A DNA stretch of 64,000 bases. It comes from Paraburkholderia saeva (GTDB taxonomy: Bacteria > Pseudomonadota > Gammaproteobacteria > Burkholderiales > Burkholderiaceae). The translations under genes were made by a program, and so were the position numbers. Shown piece after piece: positions 51,292-59,635 of the stretch. The first letter of the stretch is position 1, and each line of letters starts with the position of its first letter. The DNA is taken from NCBI RefSeq assembly GCF_907164555.1, contig NZ_CAJQZC010000007.1, positions 124,001-188,000 of the forward strand, written 5' to 3'. The notes beneath the pieces are model-generated. The model was not told the DNA's origin and did no database searches. It was given only the letters and a program-made list of their open reading frames with translations.

Positions 51292-53316
51292 TTGAACATT
51301 CGTAAATTTGTCGGCGCAACGAGCCGTGACGCGCTGCGTCTCGTTCGTGAAGCACTGGGCTCCGATGCAGTCGTCCTGTCGAATCGCACGATCGAAGACG
51401 GCACGGTCGAAATCGTCGCGCTTGCCGACAGTGACCTCGCCGCGATTTCTCCCCCGCAGCAAGCCGCCGAGAGCGTCGGTTCCGGAACGTCGTTCGGCGC
51501 TGGCAACAGTGCTAACGGCAGCTTTGGCCCCGGACTGAATGGTGGCGCAGGATTTTCTGGCGCAAACACCGCTTCCGCCTCGAACGGCAACGCGACGATG
51601 AGCACGGGTTTTGGCGGCGCGCCGGCACGTTCATCGGCCACGGTGCCCTCGATGGCCGTGAACCCGTACGCGAGCGGCATGCCGGATGTGTTCTCATCGG
51701 TGTTCGGCGCAAGTCCGGAAGCCGGCGCAGGCGCCGAGCGCGCCATCGCGACGGTCAGCGAAAACGAATCGAAGGAAGGCAACGCGCTTGCAGGCAACGC
51801 GAACGGCGCGACATCCGGTACGCGCGCGACGGATGAGGCGCGCATCGAGATCCGTGCGGAAGCGCGTCTCGAAAGCCGCCTCGACACGCGCGCCGATGGC
51901 CGCGCTTCAGGTCGCCCGGAAAGCCGCATCGAAGCCCGTCCGGATATGCCCGCACCGCCGTCCGCCATGACCCCGCTCGCCGCGATCGCCGAGGCGCCGG
52001 GCCGTCAACGCACGATGGTCGAAACGAATCCCTGGCTGATCGATCATGCGCGCCGCATCGCTGCAGCGGATGTCGCGCACACCGCGAAGCCGGTCATGAC
52101 GCCTGCTGCCGCGATGGCGCGCGGTCTGGGTGCGCCGGTGGATGCGTCGTCTTCGATCGACGATCCGGCCACGCCCGAATGGGCGCGCGAAGGGGCAGAA
52201 ATCGCTGCGCGCCGCGCTGCGCAACGCAATGCGCCGGCCCAGAGCGACGCGAAGGGCGGCGCGAATCCGCTCGCCGGTTTGCCTGCGGGCGCGGCGGCCG
52301 CCGTGACCGACGGCATCAAGGCGCGCATGGAGCAGATCGTCAACGAAACGGTGATGCACGAACTCGCGTCGATCCGCGGCATGATGGAAGAGCAGTTCAC
52401 GGGCCTCCTGTGGGCCGACCGTCAGCGCCGCAACCCGACGCAGGCCGCGCTGACCAAGCATCTCTTCGCAGCCGGTTTCTCGGCGCAACTCGTGAAGATG
52501 ATGGTCGAGAACCTGCCGGAGGTCGACAGCATGGACGCCGGCATGGAGTGGGTGCACTCGGTGCTCGGTGCAAACCTGCCGGTGATCGAGAACGAAGACG
52601 CGCTGATGGAGCGCGGCGGTGTGTTCGCACTGACGGGCCCGACGGGCGTCGGCAAGACAACCACGACGGCGAAGCTCGCGGCGCGCTGCGTGATGCGCTT
52701 CGGCGCCAGCAAGGTGGCGCTCCTGACGACCGACAGCTACCGGATCGGTGGCCATGAACAGCTGCGCATTTTCGGCAAGATCCTCGGTGTCTCGGTGCAT
52801 GCGGTGAAAGACGGCGCGGACCTGCAACTCGCGCTCAACGAACTGCGCAACAAGCACATCGTGCTGATCGACACGATCGGCATGAGCCAGCGCGACCGCT
52901 CGGTGTCGGACCAGATCGCCATGCTGTGCGGCACGGGCCAGCCGGTCCAGCGTCTGCTGCTGCTGAACGCAACGAGCCACGGCGACACGCTCAACGAAGT
53001 GGTCCAGGCCTACCAGAAGTCGCCGGACAACCAGGCGCTCGCGGGCTGCATCCTGACCAAGCTCGATGAAGCGACGAATCTCGGCAGCGTGCTCGACACG
53101 GTGATCCGCTACAAGCTGCCGGTGCACTACGTGTCGACCGGACAGAAGGTGCCGGAAAACCTCTACGTCGCGACGAAGAAATTCCTGATCAAAAGTGCGT
53201 TCTGTATTCCGCGCGACGGCTCGCCGTTCGTGCCACAGGACGACGATATCCCAGCGCTGCTCTCGGCACTGTCGGCGCGTGCGACGGCCGACCTGCACGA
53301 GGTTCGCTTTGGATAA
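51292..53316 (+). CDS. flhF: SRP-family GTPase FlhF
   Basis: A 674-residue GTPase that sets flagellar placement and number. N-terminal NIRKFVGATSRDALRLVREALG is diagnostic. The NG domain, about residues 360-670, has the P-loop GPTGVGKTTTTAKL near 460, DTIGMSQRD near 525 and TKLDEATNLG near 592. The N-terminal B region is about 330 residues, far longer than usual, with Gly/Ala/Ser-rich sequence and an Arg/Glu-rich repeat-like stretch near 185-220. TTG 51292 with GGGAG before it restores the family start; an in-frame ATG at 51244 is earlier. Confidence 0.94.
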   Translation: MNIRKFVGATSRDALRLVREALGSDAVVLSNRTIEDGTVEIVALADSDLAAISPPQQAAESVGSGTSFGAGNSANGSFGPGLNGGAGFSGANTASASNGNATMSTGFGGAPARSSATVPSMAVNPYASGMPDVFSSVFGASPEAGAGAERAIATVSENESKEGNALAGNANGATSGTRATDEARIEIRAEARLESRLDTRADGRASGRPESRIEARPDMPAPPSAMTPLAAIAEAPGRQRTMVETNPWLIDHARRIAAADVAHTAKPVMTPAAAMARGLGAPVDASSSIDDPATPEWAREGAEIAARRAAQRNAPAQSDAKGGANPLAGLPAGAAAAVTDGIKARMEQIVNETVMHELASIRGMMEEQFTGLLWADRQRRNPTQAALTKHLFAAGFSAQLVKMMVENLPEVDSMDAGMEWVHSVLGANLPVIENEDALMERGGVFALTGPTGVGKTTTTAKLAARCVMRFGASKVALLTTDSYRIGGHEQLRIFGKILGVSVHAVKDGADLQLALNELRNKHIVLIDTIGMSQRDRSVSDQIAMLCGTGQPVQRLLLLNATSHGDTLNEVVQAYQKSPDNQALAGCILTKLDEATNLGSVLDTVIRYKLPVHYVSTGQKVPENLYVATKKFLIKSAFCIPRDGSPFVPQDDDIPALLSALSARATADLHEVRFG

Positions 53317-54178
53317 GTTCGTACTCGATCAGGCGGAAGGTTTGCGTCGTCTGCTCAACCGGTCGGGTTCGCGCGTGGTTGCAGTCACGGGTGGCTCGTC
53401 CGGTGCCGGTTGCACGACCACGGTGGTGAATCTCGCGGCTGCGCTCGCGGAACTGGGTCGCGAAGTCCTCGTGATTGATGAACGTTTTGGCAAGAACTCG
53501 GTAAACGGCATGCTCGGCGGCGTGCGCGGCGCGGGCAATTTCACGGCGGTCGTGCGCGGCGAGATGGCGCTCGCGGAAGCCGTCGGCCGGCACGCGCTCG
53601 GTTTTGGCGTGATCGTCGCTTCGCGCGGCAATCGCGAAGGCTGCACGCCGGAACAACTGGCGCTGCTGCTCGCCGGACCCGCCGATATCGTGCTGATCGA
53701 CGCGGAGCTTGATCGCGATGGCGCGCTGTCGTCGCTTGCGATGCAGGCCAACGATGTCCTGATCGTCTCACGCATCGACGCGCAGGCGATCACCGATGCG
53801 TATGCGTGCATGAAACGCCTGCACTTCGCGCACGCGATTCCGCAGTTTCGTGTGCTGCTGAATCACGTCCAGAGCGCGGCGGACGCGCATGGCGCGTTTG
53901 AAAACCTGGCGGGTGTGGCGGGACGGTATCTGACCGTCGCGCTGGAAGAAGCCGGGTGTGTGGCGGCTGACCCGCGCATGGCGCGGGCCGTGGAGTTGTC
54001 GCGCTGCGTCGTCGATGCGTTTCCGTCGACACCGGCTGCGCGCGACTACCGGCACGTCGCCGGAGAACTGCAGTACTGGCCGATGCGGCCAGCGATGTCG
54101 TCACGGACGCCGGGGCTGGCTTCCGCGACAGTAACAGCGGCGAAGCACGCCGACCAACCGTCTGCGCAGCACGCCTGA
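53309..54178 (+). CDS. flhG: FlhG/FleN-like MinD-family protein with degenerate ATP site
   Basis: A 289-residue member of the ParA/MinD family that regulates FlhF. The FlhF-activating DQAEGLRRLL segment is at residues 7-16. The expected Walker A xKGGxxGKT reads VTGGSSGAGCTTT, so the signature lysine is T27 and the P-loop lysine is C35. The Walker B/switch region reads LIDAELDRDG instead of DxxxG-type family sequence. ATP hydrolysis and MinD-like dimer switching are therefore doubtful. TTG 53309 overlaps the flhF end by 8 bp; no better start exists. fliA follows 30 bp downstream. Confidence 0.88.
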   Translation: MDKFVLDQAEGLRRLLNRSGSRVVAVTGGSSGAGCTTTVVNLAAALAELGREVLVIDERFGKNSVNGMLGGVRGAGNFTAVVRGEMALAEAVGRHALGFGVIVASRGNREGCTPEQLALLLAGPADIVLIDAELDRDGALSSLAMQANDVLIVSRIDAQAITDAYACMKRLHFAHAIPQFRVLLNHVQSAADAHGAFENLAGVAGRYLTVALEEAGCVAADPRMARAVELSRCVVDAFPSTPAARDYRHVAGELQYWPMRPAMSSRTPGLASATVTAAKHADQPSAQHA

Positions 54179-54208
54179 GAGGCGGAGCGCGGAGACAAGG
54201 GGAGCACG

Positions 54209-54943
54209 ATGTACAACGCTCAGGGAAAGATCTCCCAGGCCGACGTCCTGGCAAAATACGCACCGCTGGTGCGGCGCCTCGGCCTGCAGCTCGTCGCCAA
54301 GATGCCGGCGAGCGTCGATCTCGACGACCTGATCCAGGCCGGCATGATCGGCCTGCTGGATGCGGCTAGCCGGTACAAGGAAGATCAGGGCGCGCAGTTC
54401 GAAACCTATGCCAGCCAGCGGATTCGCGGCGCGATGCTCGACGAGCTGCGCAGCAACGACTGGTTGCCGCGCAGCCTGCGCCGCACGTCGCGCGAGGTGG
54501 AAACGGCCGTGCACAAGGTCGAACAGAATCTGGGCCGCTCGGCGAGCGAGACCGAGATCGCCGATCACCTGAAGATGCCGCTCGACGAATATCAGTCGAT
54601 GCTGCAGGACCTGCACGGCAGCCAGCTGATCTATTACGAGGATTTCGATCGCTCGGCCGACGATGAGCCGTTCCTCGACCGCTACTGCGTCGATCATTCG
54701 GACCCGCTGTCGGCGCTGCTCGACGACAGCCTGCGCTCGGCGCTGGTCGAAGCCATCGACCGTCTGCCGGAACGCGAAAAGCTGCTGATGTCGCTGTACT
54801 ACGAGCGCGGGCTGAACCTGCGCGAGATCGGCGCGGTGATGGAGGTCAGCGAATCGCGGGTGTGCCAGCTGCACAGCCAGGCGGTCGCGCGACTGCGCAC
54901 ACGGCTGCGCGAAATGGCGTGGGCGGGGGCGGAAGCAGGTTGA
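54209..54943 (+). CDS. fliA: Flagellar sigma factor FliA (sigma-28)
   Basis: A 244-residue sigma factor directing RNA polymerase to class 3 flagellar and chemotaxis promoters. Region 2 has DLDDLIQAGMIGLLDAASRY and FETYASQRIRGAMLDELR; region 4 has LPEREKLLMSLYYERGLNLREIG and SESRVCQLHSQAVARLR. It is held inactive by FlgM until the hook is complete. ATG 54209. Targets visible in this window are fliC, flgM and motA. Followed by a strong terminator. Confidence 0.97.
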   Translation: MYNAQGKISQADVLAKYAPLVRRLGLQLVAKMPASVDLDDLIQAGMIGLLDAASRYKEDQGAQFETYASQRIRGAMLDELRSNDWLPRSLRRTSREVETAVHKVEQNLGRSASETEIADHLKMPLDEYQSMLQDLHGSQLIYYEDFDRSADDEPFLDRYCVDHSDPLSALLDDSLRSALVEAIDRLPEREKLLMSLYYERGLNLREIGAVMEVSESRVCQLHSQAVARLRTRLREMAWAGAEAG

Positions 54944-54981
54944 TATCAGCCGGTTCCACGGCTTTGCCCTTGGCAGGATGT

Positions 54982-55013
54982 AACGCGGCGCTCCGGGCGC
55001 CGCGTTGCGTTTT
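54982..55013 (+). terminator. Intrinsic terminator after fliA
   Basis: A perfect 10-bp stem AACGCGGCGC/GCGCCGCGTT (54982-54991 with 54997-55006) with a 5-nt loop, followed by GCGTTTTC. Confidence 0.8.
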
Positions 55014-55104
55014 CAGTCGGAGGTTCTGCACGGCCCGCTGAAGTCCGGCGGGCGGGATGTCGAAGTGGCTCACACTGCGCATCGACCGCAAAGGTCGCGC
55101 TCAA

Positions 55105-55133
55105 ACGAAAACCGGCAGCACAAGGCTGCCGGT
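55105..55133 (-). terminator. Intrinsic terminator of flgM-flgN
   Basis: A 9-bp stem ACCGGCAGC/GCTGCCGGT (55111-55119 with 55125-55133), 5-nt loop; on the minus strand it is followed by TTTTCGTTT. About 70 bp after the flgN stop. Confidence 0.8.
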
Positions 55134-55203
55134 TAGCGCAAACGCCACGCATCGCGCGTGGCGCAAATCCAGAGATTCAGAAAGCGAGGCGGATGTTGCG
55201 GGC

Positions 55204-55656
55204 TTACAGCCCGTTGCTCGCCGGAATGCGTCCGTCCGCGCCGTAGAACCCGACGCGCTCGGTTCTCACCGCGATGTTGAGTGCTTCGAGCGCGCGCTGG
55301 TTGTAGTCCATCCGCGTGCGGATCAGCGAGCCGTTCAGGGTGTTCGAGCGGCGCGCGCGTTCGGCGGCCTGCTGCAGCAGCGACCATTGCGCGGCGAGAC
55401 GCGCATCGGTGCCGGCGGCGAGTTCCATCCCCTGCCAGCCGGCCGGAAATCCGAGCTCAGCCAGTTGCGCGTCGCGCAATTGTTCCAGTGTGGAGAGTTT
55501 GCCGACCAGTTCGGTCTTCTTTTCGACGATAGGCGGGAGCGTTTCAAGCGGCTCAACCGCGGTGAGGGCCTTTTCTTCCAGGGCGAGAACCGAGGCAAAA
55601 GCTTCGACGGTCGAATATTCGTCGATGACAGTAGAAAGCAGGGCGTCTTTCATCAC
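55204..55656 (-). CDS. flgN: Flagellar export chaperone FlgN
   Basis: A 150-residue all-helical cytoplasmic chaperone for the hook-filament junction proteins FlgK and FlgL. Leucine/glutamate-rich helices (VLALEEKALTAVEPLETLPPIVEKKTELV) and the late NGSLIRTRMDYNQRALEALN block are typical. It is co-transcribed with flgM, which ends 92 bp upstream of it. Sequence conservation in the family is low, but length and neighbour support the call. Confidence 0.9.
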   Translation of the reverse strand: MMKDALLSTVIDEYSTVEAFASVLALEEKALTAVEPLETLPPIVEKKTELVGKLSTLEQLRDAQLAELGFPAGWQGMELAAGTDARLAAQWSLLQQAAERARRSNTLNGSLIRTRMDYNQRALEALNIAVRTERVGFYGADGRIPASNGL

Positions 55657-55748
55657 AACTCGCTAGACACGCTGGTCCGCGCGTTGCACGCGGACCCAGT
55701 TTGACAAACGCCGCCCGGCACGCGGCGCACCATGCACCGGTGCGTCAA

Positions 55749-56108
55749 TCAGTTGCCGGCCGACGGGCTCTTCTTTTGCAACAGGTTGCGCGCCGTTTCC
55801 AGCACGCCATCGGCAATCTTGCCGGTGTCGATCTTCAGCGTGCCGTCCTTGATCGCCTGACGGATCGACTCGACGTTCGCCGTATCGATGTCAGCCGAGC
55901 CAGAAGTGGCAAGGCCGTGCAGATGGGCTGCGAGCCCCGACAGGCTGACGCTTGCGTCGCCCGACGTGCTGCCTGCGCCCGCCGCAGCTGCTGCACCCGC
56001 AGCCGTTGTGCCCGCGCTCGCCGGAGCGGCATCGCCGCCTTGCTGCGCACGCTGCACGGCGTCTTTCAACGCCGGCAGACCTGAATTGGATGTGGAATCG
56101 ACTTTCAC
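55749..56108 (-). CDS. flgM: Anti-sigma-28 factor FlgM
   Basis: A 119-residue protein that binds and inhibits FliA until it is exported through the finished hook. The C-terminal VESIRQAIKDGTLKIDTGKIADGVLETARNLL segment contains the sigma-binding helices and matches the family closely. The N-terminal half is disordered and Ala/Gly-rich, as expected for an export substrate. Transcribed from its own sigma-28 promoter, giving the usual feedback loop. Confidence 0.95.
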   Translation of the reverse strand: MKVDSTSNSGLPALKDAVQRAQQGGDAAPASAGTTAAGAAAAAGAGSTSGDASVSLSGLAAHLHGLATSGSADIDTANVESIRQAIKDGTLKIDTGKIADGVLETARNLLQKKSPSAGN

Positions 56109-56136
56109 GATTGGCTTCCTGAACGATTTGAATCTA

Positions 56137-56164
56137 ATAACGGCATTCGCAAATCGAAACTTTA
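56137..56164 (-). promoter_or_regulatory. Sigma-28 (FliA) promoter of flgM-flgN
   Basis: On the minus strand TAAAGTTT starts the -35; after a 16-bp spacer from TAAA the -10 is GCCGTTAT. Same geometry as the fliC promoter. Predicted leader of about 20-25 nt before flgM. Confidence 0.85.
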
Positions 56165-56251
56165 GCTCAATCGATCCCGCCCGCTCCCGGTCTTCTTCCT
56201 GCCTGTCTGGCGCTTGTTGCGCCCCGGCGTTCCCCCATCCGGCCCCGAAAA

Positions 56252-57616
56252 CTAGAGCTGGATCTCGACGGTTCCGCCGTCCTTCACGATGCCCTGGATC
56301 ACCTGGCCACCGGCGGTCTTGACCCGCACCGGCTGGCCGGGCGCGGCGTTGTTCATCACACTGCCTTCCGCCGAAATCGCAAAACCCTGACCTTGCGCGA
56401 CCACCTTCACCGTCTGGCCGATCGTCACCGATGACGCGCTCTTCAGCATGTCCACGCGCAGTGGCAGTCCGGCGGCCACGCGCATCGTGGTGGCCGAGCC
56501 GACGGCCTGTGACGGATCGGTCACGATCGCCTGCGGCAGCATCGTCAGATCGCCGTCACGCGCGACGAGGTCGGCGGCGGTGAGCGTCTCGCCGGGATTC
56601 ATCGCGCGCGAGGCCACGTAGTAGGTGGCGTGCACGGTAATGCGTGCCTGCATGTACATCGTCCACGGACGTTCACCCGCACAGCGCACGCCGACGGTCG
56701 TGCGGCCCCAGAGGCGCGTGCCCGTCGGCATGAACGGTTCGAGCGTCGTACAGGCGGCGAGTCCGCGCGGGAACACTTGCGCCACCGTGATCTCGACCTT
56801 GCCCGGCAGACCGACGACCTGCTGCTGCAGGAACGCGAGCGCGGCGCGGCGGACGGCTTCGCCGTCCTGCTGGCCGGCGGGAACGGGCGGTGCGGGTTGT
56901 ACGGGTTGTACGGGTTGTACGGGTTGCGCGGCCTGGACGGGTTGAACCGTCTGCAACGCGGCCGCCTGCACCTTCGGTTGCGAAGTGGGTGCGCTGCGCG
57001 CCGCTGCGTAAGCGTTCACGGCGCGCGCGGCGTTGGCGGCGCTGGCGCCGAGCTGGGGCGGCTCGCCGCGTGAGGCGAGCGTATCGAAGCCTGATGCGGC
57101 ATTGCCCACGGGCGGGTTCACAGTAACGGGCTGTGCCGGCGCAGTGGTGCGCACGACGGGCTGTGAAGGTGCGACGACAACCGGCATCACCGTACGCATG
57201 CTGACGCGCATCACGCCCTGGGCGGGCGCAGCGGCGGGTGCTTCACCGGCGCCAGGAATGACGATCGCACCGTCCGCGCGTGCGGCATTGGCGAAGCGGT
57301 CGACGTTGTTGCGGTCGTTCGACGAAGCGGGACCTGTCGGCGCCGATGTTGCGCCAAACGGTGCGCGCTGCACGACTGTCGTGGGTGCCGGCGTGTTCAG
57401 GCGCTCGGTCATTGCGGCGAGCGCGGCCGGATTCGTCTCGGCGGGGCCCGCAATGGCGATGGGGCCACCGGCGTCTTCCGCGAAAGCGTGCAGGGGCAGC
57501 ATCGCGCCACTCGCCCCGGCTGCGAGCGCGAGCCATGCCACGAGCGTCCGCGCGGCGCCCGCGCCCGCGCCGGCACGACGCGCGGTGTGCGGGAGAACGG
57601 AAGCGGACAGGGACAT
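56252..57616 (-). CDS. flgA: Flagellar P-ring assembly chaperone FlgA (long form)
   Basis: A 454-residue periplasmic protein, about twice the usual length. A signal peptide runs to about residue 47 (cleavage near AFA). Residues 50-230 are Ala/Pro/Val-rich with a PVQ repeat just before 240. The family domain occupies residues 245-454: MQARITVHATYYVASRAMNPGETLTAADL (SAF-like) and the C-terminal PGQPVRVKTAGGQVIQGIV. It aids polymerisation of FlgI into the P ring. Divergent from flgB; the flgA/flgB gap holds a FlhDC box that could serve both. Confidence 0.92.
   Translation of the reverse strand: MSLSASVLPHTARRAGAGAGAARTLVAWLALAAGASGAMLPLHAFAEDAGGPIAIAGPAETNPAALAAMTERLNTPAPTTVVQRAPFGATSAPTGPASSNDRNNVDRFANAARADGAIVIPGAGEAPAAAPAQGVMRVSMRTVMPVVVAPSQPVVRTTAPAQPVTVNPPVGNAASGFDTLASRGEPPQLGASAANAARAVNAYAAARSAPTSQPKVQAAALQTVQPVQAAQPVQPVQPVQPAPPVPAGQQDGEAVRRAALAFLQQQVVGLPGKVEITVAQVFPRGLAACTTLEPFMPTGTRLWGRTTVGVRCAGERPWTMYMQARITVHATYYVASRAMNPGETLTAADLVARDGDLTMLPQAIVTDPSQAVGSATTMRVAAGLPLRVDMLKSASSVTIGQTVKVVAQGQGFAISAEGSVMNNAAPGQPVRVKTAGGQVIQGIVKDGGTVEIQL
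56891..56926 (+). repeat. Four 9-bp tandem repeats within flgA
   Basis: One TGCGGGTTG followed by three perfect TACGGGTTG units. On the coding (minus) strand they encode the repeated Pro-Val-Gln linker of FlgA, so changes in copy number would stay in frame. Confidence 0.95.
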
Positions 57617-57675
57617 GGTGTTTCTCCATCGAAATGCACTGGTACGAATCGCATTCTAGAGAGCGCCCCTCTCAG

Positions 57676-57745
57676 GCAAACGTTGAATAGAGGCCCCCTT
57701 CCCCGGTTATTCGTCCGATTGCCGCTTGCGCACGGCCCCTAAGAT
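57676..57745 (+). promoter_or_regulatory. FlhDC-type box in the flgA/flgB gap, with flgB promoter
   Basis: Left half-site AACGTTGAATAGAGG (57679-57693) and right half-site CGGTTATTCGTCCGATT (57704-57720) fit the inverted FlhDC halves. TAAGAT at 57740-57745 is a -10 candidate for flgB, 50 bp from the end of the left half (57690). As the box is nearly symmetrical, it may also activate flgA on the other strand. Confidence 0.65.
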
Positions 57746-57854
57746 GCACCACATGCAAAAAGGCCTTCATGGTCGCCATTCTTCGTTCGCTGCGCCTCGT
57801 GCGAAGCGCACATCGGCCGATCAGGAAGCCCCGGACCGTCATGGGGAAAGATCA

Positions 57855-58343
57855 ATGCTGGACAAACTCGATGCCGAATTCGCTTTTGGCCGTCAGGCGC
57901 TCGATGTGCGCGCCTACCGTCAGGAGCTGCTGTCTTCCAATATCGCCAACGCCGACACGCCCGGCTACAAGGCGCGCGATGTCGACTTCGCGTCGTCGCT
58001 GGCGGGTGCGCTGAAGAAGACCGGCGCCGTTCAGGGCGCGTCGAACAGTTCGACGCTCGCCATGACGCAACCCGCCGGCGTGACGAGCGGCATGTCGATG
58101 GTCTCGACGGCGCCGGGACACCTGCCGGGCAAGCAGAGCCTGCAGGCAACCGGCGGCCCGACCGACGACTTCGGCACAGTCGCGTACCGCAATCCGACGC
58201 AACCGTCGCTCGATGGCAATACCGTCGATCTCGACGCGGAGCGCGTGCACTTCGCCGACAACTCGCTGCACTTCGAGTCGGGCATGACGGTGTTGTCGCA
58301 ACAGATCAAGACCATGCTCTCGGCGATCACGTCGGGCTCGTAA
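57855..58343 (+). CDS. flgB: Flagellar proximal rod protein FlgB
   Basis: A 162-residue rod protein. The N-terminal LDVRAYRQELLSSNIANADTPGYKARDVDF is the family signature, and the C-terminal helical QQIKTMLSAI matches. ATG 57855 with GGGGAAAG upstream is the start; the in-frame extension from 57726 covers the promoter and should not be translated. First gene of the rod-hook operon flgBCDEFGHI. Confidence 0.95.
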   Translation: MLDKLDAEFAFGRQALDVRAYRQELLSSNIANADTPGYKARDVDFASSLAGALKKTGAVQGASNSSTLAMTQPAGVTSGMSMVSTAPGHLPGKQSLQATGGPTDDFGTVAYRNPTQPSLDGNTVDLDAERVHFADNSLHFESGMTVLSQQIKTMLSAITSGS

Positions 58344-58451
58344 GCAGGGCACGCAGGAACATCACGCTTTACCGCATCTGATTTGAGCACCGCCAGAAAC
58401 CACACGCTACGGGATTAATAGCCGGACACCGGCAAGAGAGGTCGAGAAGCC

Positions 58452-58880
58452 ATGCCTTCCCTGATGAATATTTTCAATGTCGCCGGTTCGGCGATGTCCG
58501 CGCAGTCGCAGCGGCTCAACGTTACGGCGTCGAACCTGGCGAATGCGGACAGTACGACGGGGCCCGACGGCCAGCCGTACAAGGCCAAGCAGGTCGTGTT
58601 CGGCGTCAGCCCGATCGCGGGCGGCGCGCGCACGCGCTCCGGCCAGCAGATCGGCGGCGTCCAGGTGACGGGTGTCGTCGATGACCCGACGCCGATGAAA
58701 ACGTCGTATGACCCGGGCAATCCGGCCGCGAACGCCGACGGTTACGTCACGTTGCCGAACGTGGACCCGGTGCAGGAAATGGTCAACATGATTTCGGCCT
58801 CGCGCTCGTATCAGGCCAACGTTGAAACACTGAATACCGCGAAACAGCTGATGCTGAAAACGCTAACGATCGGAACCTGA
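58452..58880 (+). CDS. flgC: Flagellar proximal rod protein FlgC
   Basis: A 142-residue rod protein. The N-terminal NIFNVAGSAMSAQSQRLNVTASNLANADS and C-terminal VQEMVNMISASRSYQANVETLNTAKQL blocks form the paired coiled-coil D0 helices of axial proteins. ATG 58452 follows a GAGAAG ribosome site. flgD starts 11 bp downstream. Confidence 0.96.
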   Translation: MPSLMNIFNVAGSAMSAQSQRLNVTASNLANADSTTGPDGQPYKAKQVVFGVSPIAGGARTRSGQQIGGVQVTGVVDDPTPMKTSYDPGNPAANADGYVTLPNVDPVQEMVNMISASRSYQANVETLNTAKQLMLKTLTIGT

Positions 58881-58891
58881 GGAGCCTTTCC

Positions 58892-59602
58892 TTGACCACC
58901 AACACCACCATTGGCAACAACGGCGCGACCGTCTCGCAGACGTTGCTCGACACGATGAACGGCACGAGCAGTTCGTCGTCCTCGTCGTCTTCGAGCGCGA
59001 CGAACGGCACCGACCTGCAGAACACGTTCCTGCAACTGCTCATCGCGCAGATGAAGAACCAGGACCCGACGAACCCGATGGACAGCTCGCAGATGACGTC
59101 GCAGCTCGCCCAGATCAACACGGTCACGGGTATCAGCCAGCTGAACACGTCGCTTACGTCGCTCTCGACGCAACTGACGGCCGGCCAGCAGACGCAGGCC
59201 GCGAACCTTATCGGTTCGACGGTGCTCGCTCCGGGCAACACGTTCCAGGTTGCGAGCGCCAAGGCGACCGGCTTCGGCGTCACGCTTGCGAACGATGCGT
59301 CCGATCTGCAGATCACGATCAAGAACGCGGCGGGCACGATCGTCAACACGCTTGATCTCGGCAAGCAGTCGGCGGGCACGGTGCCGGTGGGCTGGACGCC
59401 GGTAGACACAGCAGGCAACCCGCTGCCGGACGGCACCTACACGATCACCGCGAGCGGCACAGTTGGCGGCAAGGCTGCGACGGCAACGACGCTGTCCGCC
59501 GGCGTTGTTCAGGGCGTGGTCAAGCAACCGGACGGCACGGCAGGTCTCGTGCTGTCGACGGGCAGCACGGTCGGTTTGACGTCCATCGCCGCTGTCATCT
59601 AA
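58892..59602 (+). CDS. flgD: Flagellar hook-capping protein FlgD
   Basis: A 236-residue scaffolding protein that caps the growing hook. The FLQLLIAQMKNQDPTNPMDSSQMTSQLAQI block near residues 48-75 is the family signature; a FlgD Ig-like/tudor part follows. A run of ten serines at about residues 26-35 precedes the core. TTG 58892 is the start, with GAGGAG upstream. Follows flgC and precedes flgE, as usual. Confidence 0.95.
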   Translation: MTTNTTIGNNGATVSQTLLDTMNGTSSSSSSSSSSATNGTDLQNTFLQLLIAQMKNQDPTNPMDSSQMTSQLAQINTVTGISQLNTSLTSLSTQLTAGQQTQAANLIGSTVLAPGNTFQVASAKATGFGVTLANDASDLQITIKNAAGTIVNTLDLGKQSAGTVPVGWTPVDTAGNPLPDGTYTITASGTVGGKAATATTLSAGVVQGVVKQPDGTAGLVLSTGSTVGLTSIAAVI

Positions 59603-59635
59603 CTGCATCCAGATACTTCAGATACGGAGAATGTC

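Noticed and set aside
57726..57854. N-terminal extension of flgB from an upstream in-frame ATG
   Set aside because: It would overlap the predicted flgB -10 region, and FlgB family proteins start at the internal ATG 57855, which has a good ribosome site.
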